A stretch of DNA of 64,000 nt from Maratus speciosus (GCA_963932465.1 OZ010791.1:154735915-154799914); one strand, 5' to 3'. Counted from the stretch's first letter, positions 1 through 12,783 are shown. Numbers and translations are program-made. The notes: generated by a model not told the origin, from the letters alone.

Positions 1-184
1 CAAATCTGCTGCTGTTAAGAGATACAATGGCTGTTTTCGTATTTAATTAAAAAATTAGGTAAACATTTGAAAATAAGCTAATGTAAAATGAATTAAGTAA
101 ACAGTGTCATTGTCTCCCGGTATTTTTTAACTGTGCTATAAGACAGTTCTTTTAAATAATTCATTTTAAATAATTCATTTTAAA

Positions 185-700
185 TGTGTCGTTTTAAATC
201 TGACGTAATTTACACCAAAGTTTTATTTCTCTTATTAATATTCAGGTGAAAATACTTTTGTTGTTAGAAGGAAATATTATTTGCGCTGTCTTCGAATTCA
301 CGATAATAGTAGTTGAAAAGATTATCTCAAAATATCTCGCGCAAATATAGTTTTTAATTTAAATTGTTTTGCCATATTTTTTGGCCATTTTAAATATGAC
401 GTAATTTTCTCCATTTACAAGTTTTAACGCATAATAATTTTTTTTATTTGAACATTTTGTTTCTCTTTTAAAATTCAAGTGTAAATATGGTTCTTATGAC
501 GTAATTTTCCTGCTTTTAACATGTAATCATTTAATTCTAATTTTAAAGTTTTTTTTCTGTTTATAATAGTGACGTGTAAATAAATTTTTAAATTGAAGTA
601 AACATTATTGCTTGTGCTGTTTATACAATTGGCAACAGTTTAAATTAATAACATTGTCTAAAATATATAAAAAAATGTCTCTCGAAATGCTGAAAATTTG
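185..700 (+). repeat. Dispersed AT-rich repeat, copy 1 (inverted relative to 6900-7225)
   Basis: Read on the opposite strand, this stretch aligns by eye with 6900-7225, sharing blocks such as TTTACACGT, ACTTTAAAAT and AAATTACGTCA in the same order. Within it a subunit of roughly 85-110 bp recurs about three times, each carrying a TGACGTAATTT-type word (near 191, 398 and 497). No coding potential is seen. It may be the end of a large old element or simply two inverted copies of a dispersed repeat; the class is unknown. Confidence 0.55.
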
Positions 701-1694
701 AATTTAAAATAGAAATAAAACCTCAAAAATGAGTAAAAAAAATAAAAAAAAATAAATAAAAATAAACGCAATCTGCACACCGGGAACTTATAACGTATAA
801 ATGATCTAAAAATGATTAAATTCTCATGTATAGTTTTTGCTCCAATAAAACTTTTTTAATAGGACGATTTTGTCCAAATTTAGCATTAAATATCTCTTAA
901 AATACGTCTTCGATTTGAAAACTGTCTACATCAGCGTGTTTATCAAACATTTATCTATAATACCACCGATTTTCATATTTTTGTATGCAACAGTTTTTTT
1001 AATATTAACGAAGAAAGGCCATGTTTAAGCATTCAAATTGGATGCCGATCTACCGGGAATATCTACGCAAATTTTTATTGGTCCATTTCCAAATCAAAAC
1101 TTTTTTATATATATAGAAGGATAAAAAAGTAAAAACAAACAAACAACAACAACAACAACAAAAAAAAAAAAAAAAAAAGAAAAAGAAAAAACAGTTTTTA
1201 AACACGCTAGCACTAACTGGTGCTGCCAGTCCTAAGCCTGGATAAAGTGTGAAGGTTTTAGTATAGTTAAGAACATCCCTTAAATTGTCTGCCCATTTAT
1301 CCGAACTTTTGCTTATCCGAACTAGGGTCGGTCCCGACTTGTTCGTATAATCGGCGCTCTACTGTATATGAAAAGTCAATACAAATTTTAATACATAGTC
1401 TGCATCTTGCTTCTTGACAACGGGGTCCTACAAAAAAAAATTCTTGAATGTAGACTGTTGTGAATACAATGTACTTGTTTAAAAAAACTATCATAGTATT
1501 AAATGCTAATAAAATCAATACTTCGAATGAAATTACAAAGAATTTATTTAAAACTTTTTGTTTAATAAATAATTTTTGTAAATTATAATTTCTATGACAA
1601 ATTTTCAGCAGATATTGAAATCAGGATAATTATATATTACGGTATGAATAACTAAAAAATAAGAAATAAAATAAACTTAAAAAAAATATATATA
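701..1694. other. AT-rich non-coding stretch
   Basis: I see no gene. The stretch holds A-rich simple sequence (about 728-765 and 1135-1195) and unique-looking AT-rich DNA. The 73-codon minus-strand frame at 1297-1518 has no recognisable domain and is regarded as chance. Confidence 0.5.
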
Positions 1695-1698
1695 TTAA

Positions 1699-2383
1699 CC
1701 GACTTCAAAAACAGCGCTAAAAAGAATTAAATAATTCTTTAAAGTTCTCTAATGACGAAACGTTATCCAATAACCACGCATCGGATATCATGTATCGGCA
1801 TAAAAACGTTAAATTTTATATGTAGAATTTAATATCCACCAAACATGGATTTTCTAGAGAATATTTTTTACAAGAGATTAATTTACATATTTATGATTTA
1901 ATTTACGAATATATACATATAAAAAGTAATCAATTACTTTTTGAAGTTGGTGCCAAATATTTACAATCGATAATGATTAAACAAATAATTTACTGAAGAA
2001 ATAGAGCATTTTTTTTTTTGACTGTGTATCATATTTTCCATCATCAATTTATTCATGGTAATAGGTACAATATATTCACGATTTTACTATACTTAAGATA
2101 GTTTGGCACCAACTTCAAAAAGTAATTGATTACTTTTTATATGTATATATTCGTAAAAAAAATCATGATAAATTAAATCATCATTGATAAATTATCTAAA
2201 TTAATCTCTTGTAAAAAATATTCTCTAGAAAATCCATTTTTGGTGGATATTAAATTCTACATATTAAATTTAACGTTTTTATGCCGATACATGATATCCG
2301 ATGTGTGGTTATTGGATAACGTTTCGTCATTAGAGAATTTTAAAGAATTATTTAATTATTTTTAGTGCTTTTTTTGAAGTCGG
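1699..2383. mobile_element. Foldback MITE flanked by TTAA
   Basis: The two arms (about 1699-1957 and 2100-2383) are near-perfect inverted repeats with a loop of about 140 bp between them. The ends read CCGACTTCAAAAA and its complement, and both ends abut TTAA (1695-1698 and 2384-2387). TTAA duplication is the hallmark of piggyBac-type transposition, so this is probably a non-autonomous piggyBac-like foldback element. The ends lack the more typical CCC start, so the superfamily call is an inference. No internal coding sequence is seen. Confidence 0.7.
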
Positions 2384-2387
2384 TTAA

Positions 2388-3360
2388 TATTGTTTTTTGA
2401 AAAGTTTATTTTATTTACTACTATAGCATTGACCACGATTTCTGTTTTCAGTTAAGAACATATATCATCATACCATTGATTCAAATTCCGGCCCGATGTC
2501 AGCTTTTTCTGAAAGTCAAAACTTGGAATATATAGATCGATAAACAACACTTTTCAATATGCTGGAGTTAAGACAAAAAGCTGTGCACCCTTCTTTTATC
2601 TTAAACATTTTCGACTACAAAAAATAATTTCTAAGAAAGGCATATAAATGAATTTTCGTAAATATTTTGGGTTATTTCTATCTAGGTCATTTTGATAAAA
2701 ATGCCGCACTTTCTGTACAATTTTCAATTTATAAGCAATCCACTTGGCATTTCTCTGAAATTCTGCGGGAAGTTTACTTTCTTTTTTTTAATCTTTTCCA
2801 TTTCAAAAAAGTTTTACCGTAAATGGAAGTTCAAGATATTCCACAAATTCTCAAAGCTTATAAATATCTGTTCTGCGGTAGATAAACGAAAAAAAAACTG
2901 CTGAAACTGCTTAAAATGAACACAGATCCCCTTTTACAACGTTTTGGACTTTTATTGATGGTAAAAAGCTTTCAGCCGGCACGTTTCTTATTCCTGATTC
3001 CAGTTGAATAAATTTCATACTCGTTTGAAAATTGGGAAATGGTTCTGTAATGTGTGTGTCACTGTTGGCGTTCGATTGACAGAAGAAAAGATAAAAAGTG
3101 CGCGATACTTCTGACGTTCAAAACGTTTAATGTTTGCAATTAAAATTATAATGGATTTTTGCGACTACAAGAAATTATTTGACATATATAAAACAGACTT
3201 CAACAAGTGTTTTAATCCGTTTCGTACTATAGCCTATTAAATATTATAATACGAGAAAAATCTTGTGTCTGTTGTGTGTGTGTGTATACATATATGCAAA
3301 TTTTATCTAAAAAACGGCTCTAATGATTTCGACTAAATTTTGTATCTTACCGTTTTAGAG
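2388..3360. other. AT-rich non-coding stretch
   Basis: No gene is seen. The 70-codon frame at 2692-2904 is Phe/Lys-rich and featureless, as expected by chance in AT-rich DNA. A short TG run occurs near 3265-3285. Confidence 0.45.
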
Positions 3361-3369
3361 TACGAGAAG

Positions 3370-4720
3370 ATCATTGGGCTAGGTCACATGTTCGAAAAAA
3401 TTCCGTTAGTGGGTCCTTGTGGAGTTACTACGGGTCAATGCATTTCACTAGGAATGAATATTGAAGCAGTATTAAGATGTTGAATAGTTGGAAGTAAACG
3501 AAGTCGCAGTTTGCAACATCTCGTCAAATTTGACGATATTTGGCGGGAGAATCGACTTTCAAGATTAACAATGCCAAAACACATGTTTGGTGCCAAATGA
3601 AAGAATATCGCCAAATGTGGAGATATTTGGCGAAAAATTGGCTTTCAGAATCTGTAAGAATTTTCTAGAAATTCCCAATAAGAGCCGATATTCATGATTC
3701 AATCAATCTGAGTCCATTGAATGTTCTCGAAAACAGAATTCAACCAATCAGGGTACATAGAATTTTCTTAACACAGGTTTGGCACTAAATGAAATTATGG
3801 CGCCAGATTTGGCGATGTTTGGTGAAATTTTAGCGAAATTTTGCGAAAATATTGGCTTTCAAAATCTGCAGGAATTTTCTAGAAATTCCCAATAGGAGCC
3901 GAGATACGTGATCCAACCAATCAGAGTTCACAAGAACGTTGTCGAAATAGAATTAAACCAATCAGGATACATAAAACTTTCTCAACGCATACTTGGCGCC
4001 AAATGAAAGAATGTTGTCAAATTTGGCGATATTTGACGAAATTTGACGAAAAATTTTGGCTTTCAGAATCTGAAGGAACTTTCTAGAAATCCCTAATTCT
4101 CCCATGCCGAGATACATGATTCAACGGAGTCCATAGAAAGTTCTCAAAAACAGAATTCAACCAATCAGGGTACATAGAACTTTCTCGCAATTAATCTCAC
4201 ACCTATATAAAGAAGTGCTTCGGTCGAATAATAAAGCCTGTGAAATTGGTAAGAGTATATCTTGCGATCTGCAAAATACTTAGAAGTCTACGAAACGATT
4301 AAAGTTTGTGTCTAAATTTCGCGCCTGCTACTGTTCAGGGCAGAATGCGGTGTACTATCTTGCTAAATGCTTCCTGTTATATTGTGAAGACTGTTCTGGA
4401 GTATCAGAATTATGTCCGGTAGACGTCCTATGAAGAGGATAAAATTTCACTTCCAACAGCAAGGAATAAAAGGCCAATCCGAGCAACCAGAGTAAGAAGC
4501 GTACGGAAAAGATAGCTGAAGCTGGTACAATCGTGAATACATGAACAACTACCAATGCGAAGAAAAGCTACAAAAAATGCGTTGTTTATTCAAAAACAGA
4601 ACAGCAACGGAAGTGTCGGAAGATCGTTCCAAGCGTCTGGAAGATGTGCGAAAGCGTGCAACTTGACGGTACAAGGACGAAACTGAAGAGTGCTGTTCCA
4701 AGCGTCGTCGTTAAGCTAAT
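3370..4720 (+). repeat. LTR-like promoter repeat, copy 1 (three tandem U3-like units)
   Basis: The segment is shared with 12790-14970. It contains three tandem units of about 200 bp (about 3580-3770, 3771-3985 and 3986-4190), each with TTTGGCG words, a TTCTAGAAATTCCC block and an ACCAATCAGGGTACATAGAA-type end. After them come a TATA-like box (4203-4212), an AATAAA signal (4230-4235) and a U5-like stretch. That order resembles the U3-R-U5 of an LTR. The region after about 4330 has weak coding flavour on the plus strand: an Arg/Glu-rich segment with an E-T-E-E-type motif, broken by stops. No polymerase domain is present. The element class is unresolved. Confidence 0.5.
4203..4235 (+). promoter_or_regulatory. 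TATA-like box followed by AATAAA in the LTR-like repeat
   Basis: CTATATAAAG at 4203-4212 is followed 18 bases later by AATAAA at 4230-4235. The related copy at 13136-13165 has TGCATAAAG in place of the TATA box and GCCTAAAG in place of AATAAAG. Copy 1 therefore appears to keep the better core promoter and poly(A) signal. Activity is inferred only. Confidence 0.4.
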
Positions 4721-4725
4721 TTTAA

Positions 4726-5159
4726 GGCTGTTCTTAACTGCTCTGCTCAACAAGCGCAAAACGTTTTGACACATTTACAAATCCATTTTTTAACGGAAAG
4801 TTATGAAATTGGAAAGCCTGGCCATGGAAGCGATTTGGAATTGAACTGTTTTTTCCATTTTTTGATCAATCAATTACCTATTGAGTCATAAGCGATTTCT
4901 ATCACGTGGCAAACGCGTTTTTCGCCCGTTCTTGAGTGCTCTTTCTTCCTTCGTGCGGGGATTCGGTTCAAAACGCCCAGTTTGACACTATTTTCTGAAA
5001 GATCTATTGCGTTTGCAAAAAAAAAAAAAAAAATGAAAAAAAAACCCAGCTCAATTACACAGTTTCTGAACAACAACACCAGCCAGTTTCATGCATTTTC
5101 GAACAAAAATAAATTAAAACTTATGTCAGAAAGTTGCCCTTTTGGATTTGAGAACACCC
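4726..5159. mobile_element. TTAA-flanked MITE, family A copy 1
   Basis: It starts GGCTGTTCTTAACTGCTCTG and ends GAGAACACCC, with TTAA on each side (4722-4725 and 5160-5163). The same 420-440-bp sequence recurs at 23334-23752 and 24597-25030, and a partial inverted copy lies at 12683-12783. It includes a poly-A stretch near 5018-5045. TTAA flanks suggest a piggyBac-type non-autonomous element. Small frames across it (4870-5079, 4982-5173) are not genes. Confidence 0.75.
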
Positions 5160-5163
5160 TTAA

Positions 5164-5753
5164 CTCAGCATAGCTCAGTTTCCCCCGCTGGTGTAAAATA
5201 ACTATAAATGCTATATATTGTGCGCATTTCCCCTAAAAATATGTCTGGTCGCCAGTAAAAATTATTTCGATCCTCCTCCAAGATTAATTTAGAATGGTCA
5301 TATAAATTACATTTTTCAATTAAATTTCAAAATTATATAACTTTATAAAGTGAAAAATGCATTACTAGGTTTGAGTGAATAACATATGCAGTATACTTAA
5401 AAAAATGTTCGTTACTTAAATCTTTATTATTTTTCCAATAGAAAATTGAAAGTGCCATTAAAAGAATATTTATAATAAAATTTATTTAATCCGTTTATTA
5501 TTAAAAATAGATTTTACTTTTCACTCAAAATAATTTTCCAGACCACATTTAAAAAGCACAGTGAAACAGTCGAAGCTAAATAATTTTTAAAGTTATTATT
5601 TTCTGAAGTGTTTGCATAGTTGTAGTTTTCTCGTATTAAAAAAAAATGCTATATTAACAATTTGCAACTTCAAAAATATGGTAGCTAGCAAAAATTCAGG
5701 GCTGCCAATAAAAAAATTTGACCTCCTCCTCACAGTTGTCACTATTTGCACAC

Positions 5754-5784
<31 letters not shown>

Positions 5785-6899
5785 TGAATTTTTCAGAAAC
5801 TACTAAAATTATTTTATAAACTTTTTTGAAAAACTGCAATCAGGATCATAGTATTAATATATTTTGAATTCTCTTAACTCTTCAACTCAATTATTAAACT
5901 GATTTAGAAAGTTAGTATAAATTAATTTTCTTGACGAAACTCTTTGAAAATTATAATTCTAAAAAAAACAAGATATATAGGACTATTCTAAAGTTTGACT
6001 GAATAAAGTATGCAACTTGATGAGAAAAACGATTGTTTTTTTACAAAAATAACTTTTTATAAGAAAGTTATTTTGGAATAAAATTATTCAGGCAAATCAA
6101 TGACCATTATCCTTCAATTGTCAGCTTTAGGGCATTTTACCTTATGTAACAGTTTTATAAAAACTTTTTTTGTCATAGTTCTTCAAAATCTGCACTCCCC
6201 CCCCCCCCTCTCTTTTTAACTACCGTCATATGTCCTTGTGCATGCTTGTAATTTCATTAAATCCAAAGTAACGCCTACAAATAGCTTTCTCTGGTTCATA
6301 GACATTAAATAAACTGTACAAGGGAACCATCATTAGATCCTTAAATGTTGATGATTTCAGTCGCCAATTAAAATATTTTGGTCGCCAATGGCAACCTGGT
6401 GACAGCATTTGTTGAGCCTTGCTTACATATATGTATGTGTGTGTATGGACGTAAGTGTTAAGGGGAACGCCCAGTTTGACTCAAGAAAATCATCGTTTTG
6501 GCGGTCTCTCATTGAGTGATTTCTGCACAGTGCATTATAAAAATATCAAAATCTATATCTTGTCTCTATTTTCTAAAAAAGTAACTAACTCTGTCGCCGT
6601 AAATGATTTTTTTGTGACCGCAGCTCTTTCTCGGCTTATATTAAGAAAACTATTCCATATAAAAATATGAAAATGAGTAATTTTATAGAGAAATGTTCGA
6701 TAAACACTCTCAAACAGACAGAAGAATTATTTTAAGAGCTATATAATGTTGTAGTCAGTCAAAATAGTTCTGTTAAAAAAGTTCCATAGGGACAAAAACT
6801 ATGCATAGTAATTCAACCATCTTTCGCAGGAACATACTTGGCAAGCTTGCGGTGTGCAATTAGTTTTTTTAATTTCACGAATTTTTTGAGGTTATTTAA
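5164..6899. other. AT-rich non-coding stretch with homopolymer runs
   Basis: No gene or classifiable element is recognised. There is a T run at 5754-5779 and a C run near 6197-6209. The paired 60-71-codon frames here are short, low in complexity and have no domain signature. Confidence 0.4.
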
Positions 6900-7225
6900 A
6901 AAAAAATTTTTATTCAAATTTCCGTTTTTTTAATAGAGATATATTTCGTATTTAGAAATTTATTTAAATTGTTGCCAATCTGTAAAGCAACGCAAAGAAT
7001 AATATTTCCTTTCAATAAAAAAAATGTATTTACACGTAACTATTAAAAATAGAAAGAAAACTTTAAAATAATAATTAAATGATCACGTGTTAAAAGCAGG
7101 AAATGGGTAAAATTACGTTATTTACACGTGAATATTAAAAGAGAAAGAAAACCTTAAAATAATTAAATTATTACACGCGAAACGCATTTAATGGTGAAAA
7201 TTACGTCAGATAGTAAAATGATACG
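6900..7225 (-). repeat. Dispersed AT-rich repeat, copy 2 (inverted relative to 185-700)
   Basis: This is the inverse complement of the repeat at 185-700, with about two subunits (around 7025-7110 and 7118-7210) that each contain TTTACACGT and AAAATTACGT words. It is diverged but co-linear over about 300 bp. Class unknown. Confidence 0.55.
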
Positions 7226-8883
7226 TTGAAAATGATTTTCTTATTTACAATATTCATGTGACGTCACAGTGGGAATCACATGAAGTAAAAATTTTTTAAA
7301 TATATTTCATCATTTGATGCAGCATAAAGACAGGTAAATGCATAGGTAAAATATTTTAGAATTATTTTGTACGAATTACCATTCGATAAATACACATTAG
7401 AAAATTCGTATTTACTTATAAATTAAAATAAATACTTTACATATTAAAAATACCATGTAAATATGCATGAAAGTGCATTAAAATAGGGAAAATAATTCCT
7501 GCATAAGCTATACTGTTCCTGAAAATATCTAAAACTCGATATAAACATAAATATAGGTGTAAATTTTCTAAACACAGTGTTTTTCAATTGCGGTTAAGAA
7601 TGTTATTCCCAAGCAGACGAATTTGTGGTAACCTCGAACACAAACGAGGAATATTGCCCTTGGCGTCATTAGTATGAGAGGCAGGGACATTTTTTACTTA
7701 ACCATTTTATACACGCTGATTTTCAAATGTGTAATTGACTTTACTTATCAATACCAAAACAGCCGCCAGATGGCACGATAGTGGTGGATGAGGGCATGGG
7801 AACTGAAAATTAATCCAGTCAAACGGAAAGCATGGCGACGCGATTACAGAAGATCGTCACTGTTCTTGATAATATTATTCAGTCTTTCGTAACTGGAGAA
7901 TCTTCTTTTAAAAAAGGTCACATTAGCATGTTTTTAGAGGTTGCGGAGTCTGAATGGCGGTTGGGTAGCGTAGTTTGCAGGGGGCAGAGTCCCCAATTAT
8001 ATATATAATGAATATGAAATCACAAATATCTGAACAAATTGGTAAAATTCTAAAGATGAACAAGATATGAACGTAGGAAACCAGTATGTAAAATATGAAA
8101 CTATGAATAACCCATAGAATCATCAGAGGAGCTTGCAGGTTTAATTCATAGTGAAGATGCGTTATTTCATCCAATTTTGTCGGCATTAAACCTAAAATAA
8201 CAAAATTTAGCTCCTAATAGCGCATCATAAAACAAAATAAGTGATACAAAACCCCAAGATATCTAAAGAAAGGTACACCTCAAACAAGATATCAAAAATT
8301 GAAAATTGAAAAATTATTAGAGCAAAATACTTCAATTATAGACAAGAATCTAAAACTTCAGAAAGTTGACCCACAATATTATTACATGTGAGGATGCAAT
8401 CAGATTTAGGACTATTAAAACATGTGGCCAGCATTTAGTCAATAAAAAACAAAACACTGCTGCCATCTGGTGTGAAAAGGAAAACTATATTGTAACTAGA
8501 TTTTTAACAAAAATGTTTAGTGCTGCCATCTATACCCATAGAAAGAGTGAAATCAATTGAAGAAACCAAGAACTTAAATTAACATTTATTTAAAGTAGAA
8601 TGAAAAAGTAGGAATAAACTTAATAAATACTGAGTAAATATAAAATAAATAAACAAATAAATAAATAAAAATAAATAAATAAAAGGGCATTGATTAAACT
8701 TACCATTTTAAAACAAATATGATGAAATAAAAAATGAGTATATAAATAACATTTAAAAAACAATGAGGATTATTTTGAGATAGTAAAATATAGCCTTGTA
8801 TTATGTGCCAATATGTAAATATTAATGAAAAATATATGATGTGAAATGCATAATACCCCTGTTTTTTTTTTTTTTTATATATA
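7226..8883. other. AT-rich non-coding stretch
   Basis: No gene is supported. It contains AAAT simple repeats (8640-8685) and three GCCATCT/AGATGGC words (near 7767, 8459 and 8522) that match or nearly match a CTCF core motif. The 87-codon minus-strand frame at 7923-8186 and the 64-codon frame at 8366-8560 have no recognisable family. Confidence 0.4.
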
Positions 8884-10807
8884 CAGAGTGTCCGGTCTCA
8901 ACGGTGTCCAATGGCTAATTTCTAAACCGTTAGTCATAGACATATAGTTCCAATTACAAAAATGTTTTAAATCAGGTAAAGAAATATTTTAAAAGCGATT
9001 TGGGTCAATAAAAACATTTCTTAAAAAATTACGAAATTTAAATTTTTATATGGCCCCCCGGTCCTGTAAGTTATATTTAGTAAAATTTTCCTTTTACACT
9101 GACAAGTAATACAAAAAAAGTCCCGTTGTTCTATGATTAAAATTGACCGAGTAATACCAGTTTAAAGTTGGAGCATATTTTTTGCTGCAAATTGGGTGTC
9201 ATTCACAAATTTAGTCGAAATATAATTTCGTCAGATATATTAAAAAATGGTTGAGAGTAAAATTAACATTGCAATATAAATTTGAAATTTTTACTCATTC
9301 TGACATATTAATGCAAAATATACAATTTGTAATAAACTTTTAAGAAGAAAGGAAAAAACAGAATTTTTGTTAAATAAAATGATGCTAAATTAATAGCCTC
9401 AATTCTTTACAAAATGATACGTATTTTAAAATATTATTACATTACACTAGCCTGCAAATGTTGGGTTATTTCATGTTTTTTAGCTTTTGATAATTGATTC
9501 TTATGTATTCTGCACCGCTGAATCCGGAATTGACCTTCATTTTTAGCCATCACATCAGGATTTTTCGCAAATTGTAAATTTCAAAGTTAAAAAGTTCAAA
9601 GTTAAAATTTAGTCTCCTCCCCTATACCATCACATCACCCATCTGTAAGAATCCCAAGATAAGCAAAAATATCGAATAAATTATTGAATTAAAAAAAAAA
9701 AAAGTTTTACATATGTTTTATAGTATGAGATTTTCGCTATATTTTAACTTACACATCTGCAAAAAAATTCTAACGTGATGGTTAAAAATGAAAGTCATTT
9801 TCGGATTTAGTGCTAAAAAGTACGTAAAAATCAATTACCAAAAGTTAAAAAATACAACCATCTCCTCTACTTTATAGTATCCGATTTTTGATATTCTTTA
9901 AATTCGACAATTTATAATTTGCGAAATATCCTGACATGATGGTTAAAAATTAAGGCAATTTTCGGATTCAGTGCTAAAAAATACATAAAAGTTAAAAAAC
10001 CCAACAATCTCCGTCTTGTATTATCTAATCTAAAACTTTTTCTTAAACTTCTTGGCGGTAATCTATCCAAAATTTTTTGTGTTATCCTGTAAAATAAGTA
10101 TAAATGGTAACCACCGAAAATCATAATAATATTAGATTGTTATCGGATTTGCGCCAGTATGTAAAATGTAATCTCGATCGAATATTTGAAAGTGGGTTAA
10201 AGTTCGAATACAAATTTTGAACTGGAAAAACATACATAAGATCGTTGAAGTAACATAAAAACCTATAAAAATAACATAATTTTATTAAAAGAAATCATAA
10301 AAGAAACAGTCTCAAATCCTGACAAAATAAAACATATGTTATTTCAGCCAATCTGAAACTTAATAAATGTTAACTTAATCGTAATACTTGTACGATATTT
10401 TTTCAAAGCGCAGATACGCATGAAATGAGATCTTCGAATACTTTAAGCACTTGGAATGTGACCCCTCAAAGACAAGCCGAACTCATTTATATTCAGAGCA
10501 GAAAAGTGGCATAAGTCATGCATTTTTAAAGTTGCATAACTCGCACAATTTTAGTGTTATATGAATGGGACTTTTTTTGTCTTACTTGTCAGTGTAATAG
10601 GAAAATTTTACTAAATATAACTTATAGGACCGGGGGACCGTATAAAAATTTAAATTTCGTAATTTTTTAAGAAATGTTTTTATTGACCCAAATCGCTTTT
10701 AAAATATTTCTTTACCTGATTTAAAGCATTTTTCTTATTGGAACTATATGTCTATGACTAACGGTTTAGGAATTAGCCATTGGACACCGTTGAGACCGGA
10801 CACCCTG
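8884..10807. mobile_element. TIR element, CAGGGTGTCC family, copy 1
   Basis: The left end reads CAGAGTGTCCGGTCTCAACG and the right end is its near-complement, each flanked by TA (8882-8883 and 10808-10809). The inverted termini are long: about 240 bp of each end match in reverse complement. The interior is AT-rich with repeated short blocks such as AATCAATTACCAAAAGTTAA and GTGATGGTTAAAAATGAA. No transposase is seen. TA duplication fits the Tc1/mariner group, so this is a non-autonomous element of about 1.9 kb. Related copies are at 25153-27179, 57492-59490 and a right-end fragment at 53142-53347. Confidence 0.8.
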
Positions 10808-10809
10808 TA

Positions 10810-11700
10810 TATCCATACAGTATATAAGCATATACATGCTCACATACATATATACATATAAGGTTTTTAAACTTTTTTTAGCATTCCCTACCTCAACCCT
10901 CCATAATGGTATTTTTATTTTTTTTATTTTGATAAGAGTGTATAATGTATGTAAAACATACGCACCCATACATTTTTTAAAATTTTTGTGTATGTTTTTA
11001 TAATTTTTTCAGCAATCCACGTCCCACCCTCCACAACACAATAGTGTTTTCGATTTTATAATTTTCTTTTTTTTTTTTTTTTTACATATTATATGCCCAT
11101 ACTGGTAAAAAGTAGAAAAAAATGAATATTAAGATTTGATCCATGCAGATATAAAAGAGACGGGATAATTATAAGAATGCTAATTGCTTTAATTTAAAAA
11201 CATTAGGCTGTAAGAATTGGAAGAAACATAAATGTTTGATACGAAGACTATGTTTAAGTAGAACATTTCTATAAACTGAAATATGTAAGCAGGAATTAAA
11301 GTTAGTAAAATTAATTACATTAAATGAAAAGTCATTACGTTTATCATAAAAAATATATCTTCATTTATAATTACTATTTTTGTTGTTCCAAATTTAAAAT
11401 TTATAATGTTTGAATCTTGTCTTTAAACTTAATTTATAATATATACATTTAAAATGTATGATAATTTGTAATATTTTATAATGGTTACATATATACGAAT
11501 ATATATATATATTTAATAAATTTGGCATTGTTTTTTCTCAAAATTTTATTTATTATCTTTTTCCTTCATTATACATTAATTTTTAAGAAAAATTTGTTTT
11601 GTATCGTGAAATTTGTTTTGTATCCTATTGAAATATTTTACTTATTATGTATAAGGATCCAGGAAAAGTTCAATTTTATGTAAAATAATCACGTATGATG
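10810..11700. other. AT-rich non-coding stretch
   Basis: No gene is seen. The stretch contains TATATG-rich simple sequence and poly-T around 11065-11085. Confidence 0.4.
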
Positions 11701-11704
11701 AGGT

Positions 11705-12125
11705 GTGAAATAATAAAAAAATAAATAAATAACTTCTGCGCCTTTTTTGAAAGTGCGCTATAAATCTAATTTGTCAGTTTTCTAGCTAATGTGCTTTTTT
11801 TTTGTTATGTTCTCATTTTCCTTTTTAGGTGAATAAAGTATTGCTGAAATTTCTCCAGTGGATTATGAGATCTTTGTGTTAGCGAGAATGTGAACCCTGG
11901 GAGAAATAGTATTTCCGTTGATAGCGTCGTATATATTTAAGGGCTGAAAAAAAAAAAAAAATGTTCTCATTTAAGTGAATAAAAGTTTGATTCCGAAAAT
12001 GTATTTTCTTTGAAATGCTGGTTTCTATAAAATATAAAATGTATAATAAAAGTGTATAGCTATACTTCATGCGTGTGAAAATGGAGCTCAATGTTTTTCA
12101 GAAATTTGACAATTTTCTTTTACTT
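11705..12125 (+). repeat. Dispersed direct repeat, copy 1 (matches 15605-16000)
   Basis: About 400 bp align with 15605-16000, sharing GAATAAAGTATTGCTGAAAT-like, GGGAGAAA, GCGTCGTAT and TCTCA(C/T)TTAAGTGAATA blocks in order. No coding sequence is evident. The two copies bracket the nested cluster at 12.7-15.2 kb and may belong to the same larger repeat. Confidence 0.6.
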
Positions 12126-12682
12126 AAAAAGACTTTTACTTAAAAGACTTTTACTACATTTATTTATGAAATTAGAGAGTTCTTTTATATGAATATTTTG
12201 GACCTTGTTACTTAAGATATCAAGTATGTTTATTATTTTCCTTCTACGAAAATAATTATTTTAAAAGTAATCACAACTTTATCAGAGTTCAGTAATTGTA
12301 GTTTTAGTCAGAATGAAAGTTACAGATTTCTTCTGTTATTTAATCTAAAACCACCCAATTGTTTATTATTATTCTAATCCTTTAAGATCTCATTTTTTTA
12401 ATTACAATGCTGTAAATATTTTAAGGAGTTTTCATGAATACGTTAGACGGCACAAATTTGTATCAGTAGTATAGCCGCTCTTTTCATTTAATGAACTTCA
12501 GCGAGAAATAAATAAAAAATGGGATAAGAAAACTTAAACTTTTTTTTTTCCAAATGTAAAAAAAAAAGATTTCTAATCTCGTTGGAGTCTTTCATAAGTA
12601 AAGAGATCGAGGTGGGGAGGGGACTAGGCTGAGAACATTTATAGAGGCATAATCTGTCGTTCAAAGAGTTTTTTTTTCTTAA

Positions 12683-12783
12683 GGGTATTCTCAAATCCAA
12701 AAGGGCGCAACTTTATGAGATAAGTTTTAATTTATTTTTTTCGAAAATGCACGAAACTAGCAGTTGTTGTTGTTCAGAAACTA
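12683..12783 (-). mobile_element. Truncated family A TTAA MITE (inverted)
   Basis: It begins at TTAA (12679-12682) and continues GGGTATTCTCAAATCC, the inverse complement of the right end of the 4726-5159 element. It stops after about 100 bp, at the GTTCAGAAACTA block. Only one end is present. Confidence 0.6.

Noticed and set aside
4870..5173. Overlapping small frames on both strands
   Set aside because: They lie inside TTAA MITE family A and depend on its poly-A tract; the same frames differ or break in the other copies.
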